A DNA stretch of 64,000 bases from a virus. The stretch spans positions 1 to 64,000 of IMG/VR virus record IMGVR_UViG_3300032271_001847. One strand, 5' to 3'. Numbering within the stretch: the stretch's first letter is position 1; each line of letters starts with the position of its first letter. The position numbers and the translations under genes were made by a program. Below the pieces are notes generated by a model. It was given only the letters and a program-made list of their open reading frames with translations. It searched no databases and was not told the DNA's origin. Below are positions 61,029-64,000 of the stretch, piece after piece.

Positions 61029-64000
61029 ATGGCTGATCCGTTAAGTTTAGACGAAGCAAAAAGACTTGGTTGGGCAACTGAAGAAACGTTGGGTAATCTC
61101 CTGTCCAACAGCGAGATCACCAATGCTACCCTGCGTCTCATAGGAGAGCGCTATAAGGGTTTTGGTACCAAGCTTGACACCAAGATTGAGGAACTTGGCA
61201 TCGTCATAAAGGATTCCATGCCGACACCAAAGAAAGCTGATCCAGAGACGGTGAAAAACACCAGTGGTCTTGGAAAGGTCAGCGATCGGCTCAGGGCGGT
61301 TGATCGAGGGTTTGGCCAGTTCTCCAGTATGTTCAATGCCAAGGATGCATCAAGCATGATTGGCGGGCTTGCATCAGGCCTGCATGGGCTTGAAACGGAT
61401 GCAAGATACTATGGCGGAGCATTAAAGGAATTCATACCGTATCTTTCAATAGCCACTGATCTCCTTAAAGCATTTAACTCGGTTCTCAAGGAAATAACCG
61501 TGGTCATGGATGGCATGCGGGAGATGTATGCCGGCGGGGTAAATGTTGGATCCAGTCTTTCTGGTCTCGCACAGGCCGCAAGCGATTCTGGCATGCGCGT
61601 CACGGAGTTTGCGTCAATGCTGGCCAAACATGGACGCGTTGCCGCCACTCTTGGGACCAAGGCCACCGTTGATCTCAGCCGCCAGTTCCAGCGCATGACC
61701 GGATTTGGCGGAGAGCTGATGATGGGTCAGAAGGAGGCCGGTCAATCTTTCTTTGAAACGCTGGAAATGATGCGCAACAGCGGTGAAATGCAGGGCCTCA
61801 GCCAGCAGCAGATCGCGCGTCGTGGCGTGAACCTATTGCAGAACTTCAATGATCTTGCCATCGCGACCGGCAGGAATAGGGACGAGCTACGCAAGCAAAC
61901 CGCTGACATACTGCGGCAGCCATTGATCAATCTGTGGTCACGCATGCTGCCAGAGGAAGGTCGTCGCAGGCTTTCTGACATGACCTCAAGATTGGCAGCG
62001 GAGTTTGGAGACCAAGGTGCCACCATCGCCAACATGATCGAGCGAGTAGGGCAAGCCGGTGGTAGCTTTGGTCTCATGGAGGAACAGTTCAGACCATTGG
62101 TCAGCTTGGTTCCTGGGTTCGGTAGTGCATTGCAGAATGCCGCACGCAGCGTTCGTGATGGAAGCATGACCCAGGAACAGGCCGTTCGCGGGCTTTCAAC
62201 TAGCTTCGATGGCATGAGCGAGCAACAGCTATCGATGATGTCTCGGGCCAATCCGCAGCTGGCTGGCTTCGTTTCGCAGGTGTTGCAAGCACGACAAGCG
62301 GCGGCGGATGCAAGGAAACAGCTGGAACGAGAGGCGGTAACCCGTGGAATGACCACCGCTGCGTTGGAAGAAGAACGCAGGCGGCAGACCCAGAGAATGC
62401 AGCAGATACAAACCAGCCTTAACACGGCCGGTGCATCGGCAACCAGATTTGGACAAAGCTTTACCAAGATAGCTGCTAGCCTTAGTGGCGTGGTAACGCC
62501 GGTACTTGATGGATTTTCATTCACGCTTGATATCGTCAGCTCGGTATTTGAAACCCTTGCTGACATCATTGAGCCGTTTGCCGACATCATCGGGCGTGTG
62601 ACCAGCATAATAGGTAAAATAGTAGGCGGAGTCATTAATACCGTTGGTAACATTGTTGGTAAGCTATGGCGTGAGAGTGGTCTTGCATACATTTTCACAT
62701 CGGCAGGAAACGGGATTGAATCAATTGTTAATTTTCTCGATGACGCCATAGATGGCATTGATGATTTTTTTGAATCCATAAACACAGGATTTAACAACGT
62801 TTTTGATTACCTAAAAATCAAAATAGATCGGGTGCTTGGATGGTTTGGTATCAGCAGTGGTGGTAGTAGTAACAAAGAAGAGGGAAGCACGGGAGTTACC
62901 GCCGGGGGCGTAGTCACAACAGTCACAACAATGATCGCGGGAGGCCTATTGTTCAAGATCGCCTCCACGACCCTAAAATGGATAGCAGGTGCCGGCGCGG
63001 GATTGTTTACAAGGGCAACGGGACTTCTTAGCAAGATACCACTGGGCAGAATGGCTGCAACGGCAGGAGGACTTCTTGGTAAGATACCACTGGGCAGAAT
63101 GGCTGCAACGGCAGGAGGAGTTCTTGGTAAGATACCGGGTGTAGGCGCTGTGGGCAGGGCAGCAGGTGCTGCTACTGGTTTGGCTTCAAAGGCAATGGGA
63201 GCCGTGTCAGGGTTGGCTACAAAGGCAACAGGCGCCGGCGCAGGCCGCATTGGTGGCATGCTAGGAGGCATTGGACGTGGTATATCGGGGTTTACGGCCG
63301 GAATGGGCCGTGCGGTTTCTTCCGCGCTACGGGGACTAGCTAGTGGTATTTCAGCACTTGGCCGACCAGCGGTGCTTCGTGGTCTATTAGCGATGACCGC
63401 CATGGTAGTTCCGTTATATCTATCAGCAAAGGCATTCAAGGAATTTAATACTGTTGACTGGGAAAGCATGGCCAAGGCCGGTCTGGCTCTTGGCGCGATA
63501 GGTGGTACGATAGCACTGGTTGGTAGGAAGGTTGGTGCAACTGAGGTGCGAGGAGCGGCAATGTTTGCCGCAGCCGTTGGTGCGATAGGCCTTGGCATGC
63601 TGGTAGCTGGAGAAGGTCTGAAAACCTTCAATGACGTCAACTGGGAAAGCATGGCCAAGGCAGGTATCGCCATAGCCGTCCTTGCCGGTGCGGCCGCGCT
63701 AGCAGGCTCCGGTCCGCAGGCCGCCGCCATCGCACTAGGCGGGCTTGCCATCGGAGGGGCAATCGGCGCGATAGGTGCTGGTATAGCAGGAGCGGCATGG
63801 TTGCTTGGAAATACCTTGCCTGATCTCATAAACGGAATAAAAGGATTTGAGCAGCTTGATGGACAAAAACTAAAGGATGCTGCCGTTGGGATGGCAGAGA
63901 TATCCGGCGCATTGGTCCTGATGACGGGCGGATCAATAGTTTCAGGATTGGGCGGATTGGTATCCAGTTTTGCCAATCTTTTCACCGAGGATCCGGTGTC
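61029..64000 (+). CDS. Tail tape-measure-like protein, incomplete at the window end
   Basis: At least 990 residues, still open at the end of the window. The N-terminal 480 residues are helical (SSMFNAKDASSMIGGLASGL, QFQRMTGFGGELMMGQKEAG, ARQAAADARKQLEREA). Then come hydrophobic Gly/Ala/Ile-rich stretches (about 490-560, 640-790 and 805-940), as in tape-measure proteins that set tail length and later help DNA cross the membrane. Internal repeats: a 16-residue unit (LLGKIPLGRMAATAGG) two to three times from residue 666, and a unit beginning FNTVDWESMAKAG / FNDVNWESMAKAG at residues 806 and 867 with a weaker third at 940. Late promoter upstream; ribosome site weak (GAGAG). Reading frame checked by translation with no stop. 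Confidence 0.72.
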   Translation, partial: MADPLSLDEAKRLGWATEETLGNLLSNSEITNATLRLIGERYKGFGTKLDTKIEELGIVIKDSMPTPKKADPETVKNTSGLGKVSDRLRAVDRGFGQFSSMFNAKDASSMIGGLASGLHGLETDARYYGGALKEFIPYLSIATDLLKAFNSVLKEITVVMDGMREMYAGGVNVGSSLSGLAQAASDSGMRVTEFASMLAKHGRVAATLGTKATVDLSRQFQRMTGFGGELMMGQKEAGQSFFETLEMMRNSGEMQGLSQQQIARRGVNLLQNFNDLAIATGRNRDELRKQTADILRQPLINLWSRMLPEEGRRRLSDMTSRLAAEFGDQGATIANMIERVGQAGGSFGLMEEQFRPLVSLVPGFGSALQNAARSVRDGSMTQEQAVRGLSTSFDGMSEQQLSMMSRANPQLAGFVSQVLQARQAAADARKQLEREAVTRGMTTAALEEERRRQTQRMQQIQTSLNTAGASATRFGQSFTKIAASLSGVVTPVLDGFSFTLDIVSSVFETLADIIEPFADIIGRVTSIIGKIVGGVINTVGNIVGKLWRESGLAYIFTSAGNGIESIVNFLDDAIDGIDDFFESINTGFNNVFDYLKIKIDRVLGWFGISSGGSSNKEEGSTGVTAGGVVTTVTTMIAGGLLFKIASTTLKWIAGAGAGLFTRATGLLSKIPLGRMAATAGGLLGKIPLGRMAATAGGVLGKIPGVGAVGRAAGAATGLASKAMGAVSGLATKATGAGAGRIGGMLGGIGRGISGFTAGMGRAVSSALRGLASGISALGRPAVLRGLLAMTAMVVPLYLSAKAFKEFNTVDWESMAKAGLALGAIGGTIALVGRKVGATEVRGAAMFAAAVGAIGLGMLVAGEGLKTFNDVNWESMAKAGIAIAVLAGAAALAGSGPQAAAIALGGLAIGGAIGAIGAGIAGAAWLLGNTLPDLINGIKGFEQLDGQKLKDAAVGMAEISGALVLMTGGSIVSGLGGLVSSFANLFTEDPV
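63024..63167 (+). repeat. Tandem 48-base repeat within the tape-measure-like gene
   Basis: Copies at 63024-63071 and 63072-63119 nearly the same, third diverging from 63120. In frame, 16 residues per unit. Confidence 0.85.

Noticed and set aside
61742-63985. Two long open frames on the minus strand
   Set aside because: They lie antisense to the tape-measure-like gene, are Ser/Pro/Ala/Arg-rich in the manner of shadow translation, and lack ribosome sites.

Overview
The window is part of the genome of a large T4-superfamily myovirus infecting a Gram-negative bacterium. The evidence is a set of T4-type proteins: baseplate wedge gp6, gp25 and gp53, a gp5-type hub with tail lysozyme, the gp26 and gp51 region, late sigma factor gp55, and recombination nuclease gp46/gp47. 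There are also T4-style late promoters (ATAAATA type), and signal-peptide and lipoprotein genes that only make sense with a host periplasm. Protein style (giant wedge-associated protein, short gp53, ThyX, no photosynthesis genes) looks closer to cyanophage-like or alphaproteobacterial T4-superfamily phages than to coliphage T4; that placement is inference.

Layout. 1-15.5 kb, mostly rightward: early/middle accessory genes. These are a lone 3'-phosphatase domain, a CreA homologue, an IMP dehydrogenase gene broken by a split intein and a homing endonuclease, an Ntn-type hydrolase, an RNA ligase gene broken by an antisense HNH gene, a spanin-like pair, a lone 5'-kinase, a MazG-like enzyme and an HNH protein. 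15.5-39.9 kb, leftward: one long late region (gp25, gp6, a 3,735-residue protein, fibre-like proteins, then four glycosyltransferase-like genes, a radical SAM gene and thyX). 40-45.7 kb, rightward: acyl carrier protein, metallopeptidase, HARP-like and SNF2 genes, with a leftward GIY-YIG-like homing gene. 45.7-52.7 kb, leftward: hub/tail genes, including a hub protein with an SGNH hydrolase domain and two lysozyme domains. 52.8-57.6 kb, rightward: gp55, gp47 and gp46 (gp46 carries an intein). 57.6-64 kb: a nuclease, a non-coding hairpin-rich stretch, gp51/gp26 and the start of a tape-measure-like gene that leaves the window.

How it fits together. Rightward genes often follow host-type promoters (TTGACA, 16-17 bp, TATNAT). 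gp55 would switch transcription to the ATAAATA late promoters that serve nearly all leftward structural genes and, on the right strand, the lysis genes. The 5'-kinase, 3'-phosphatase and RNA ligase make up a T4-like RNA repair set, here dispersed into separate or broken genes. Selfish elements are dense: a split intein with a Vsr-like nuclease, an HNH gene inside the ligase, a GIY-YIG-like gene after the SNF2 helicase, and a class 3-like intein in gp46. The least explained block is the glycosyltransferase/radical SAM cassette joined to the fibre genes, which could build a modification on the virion or host.
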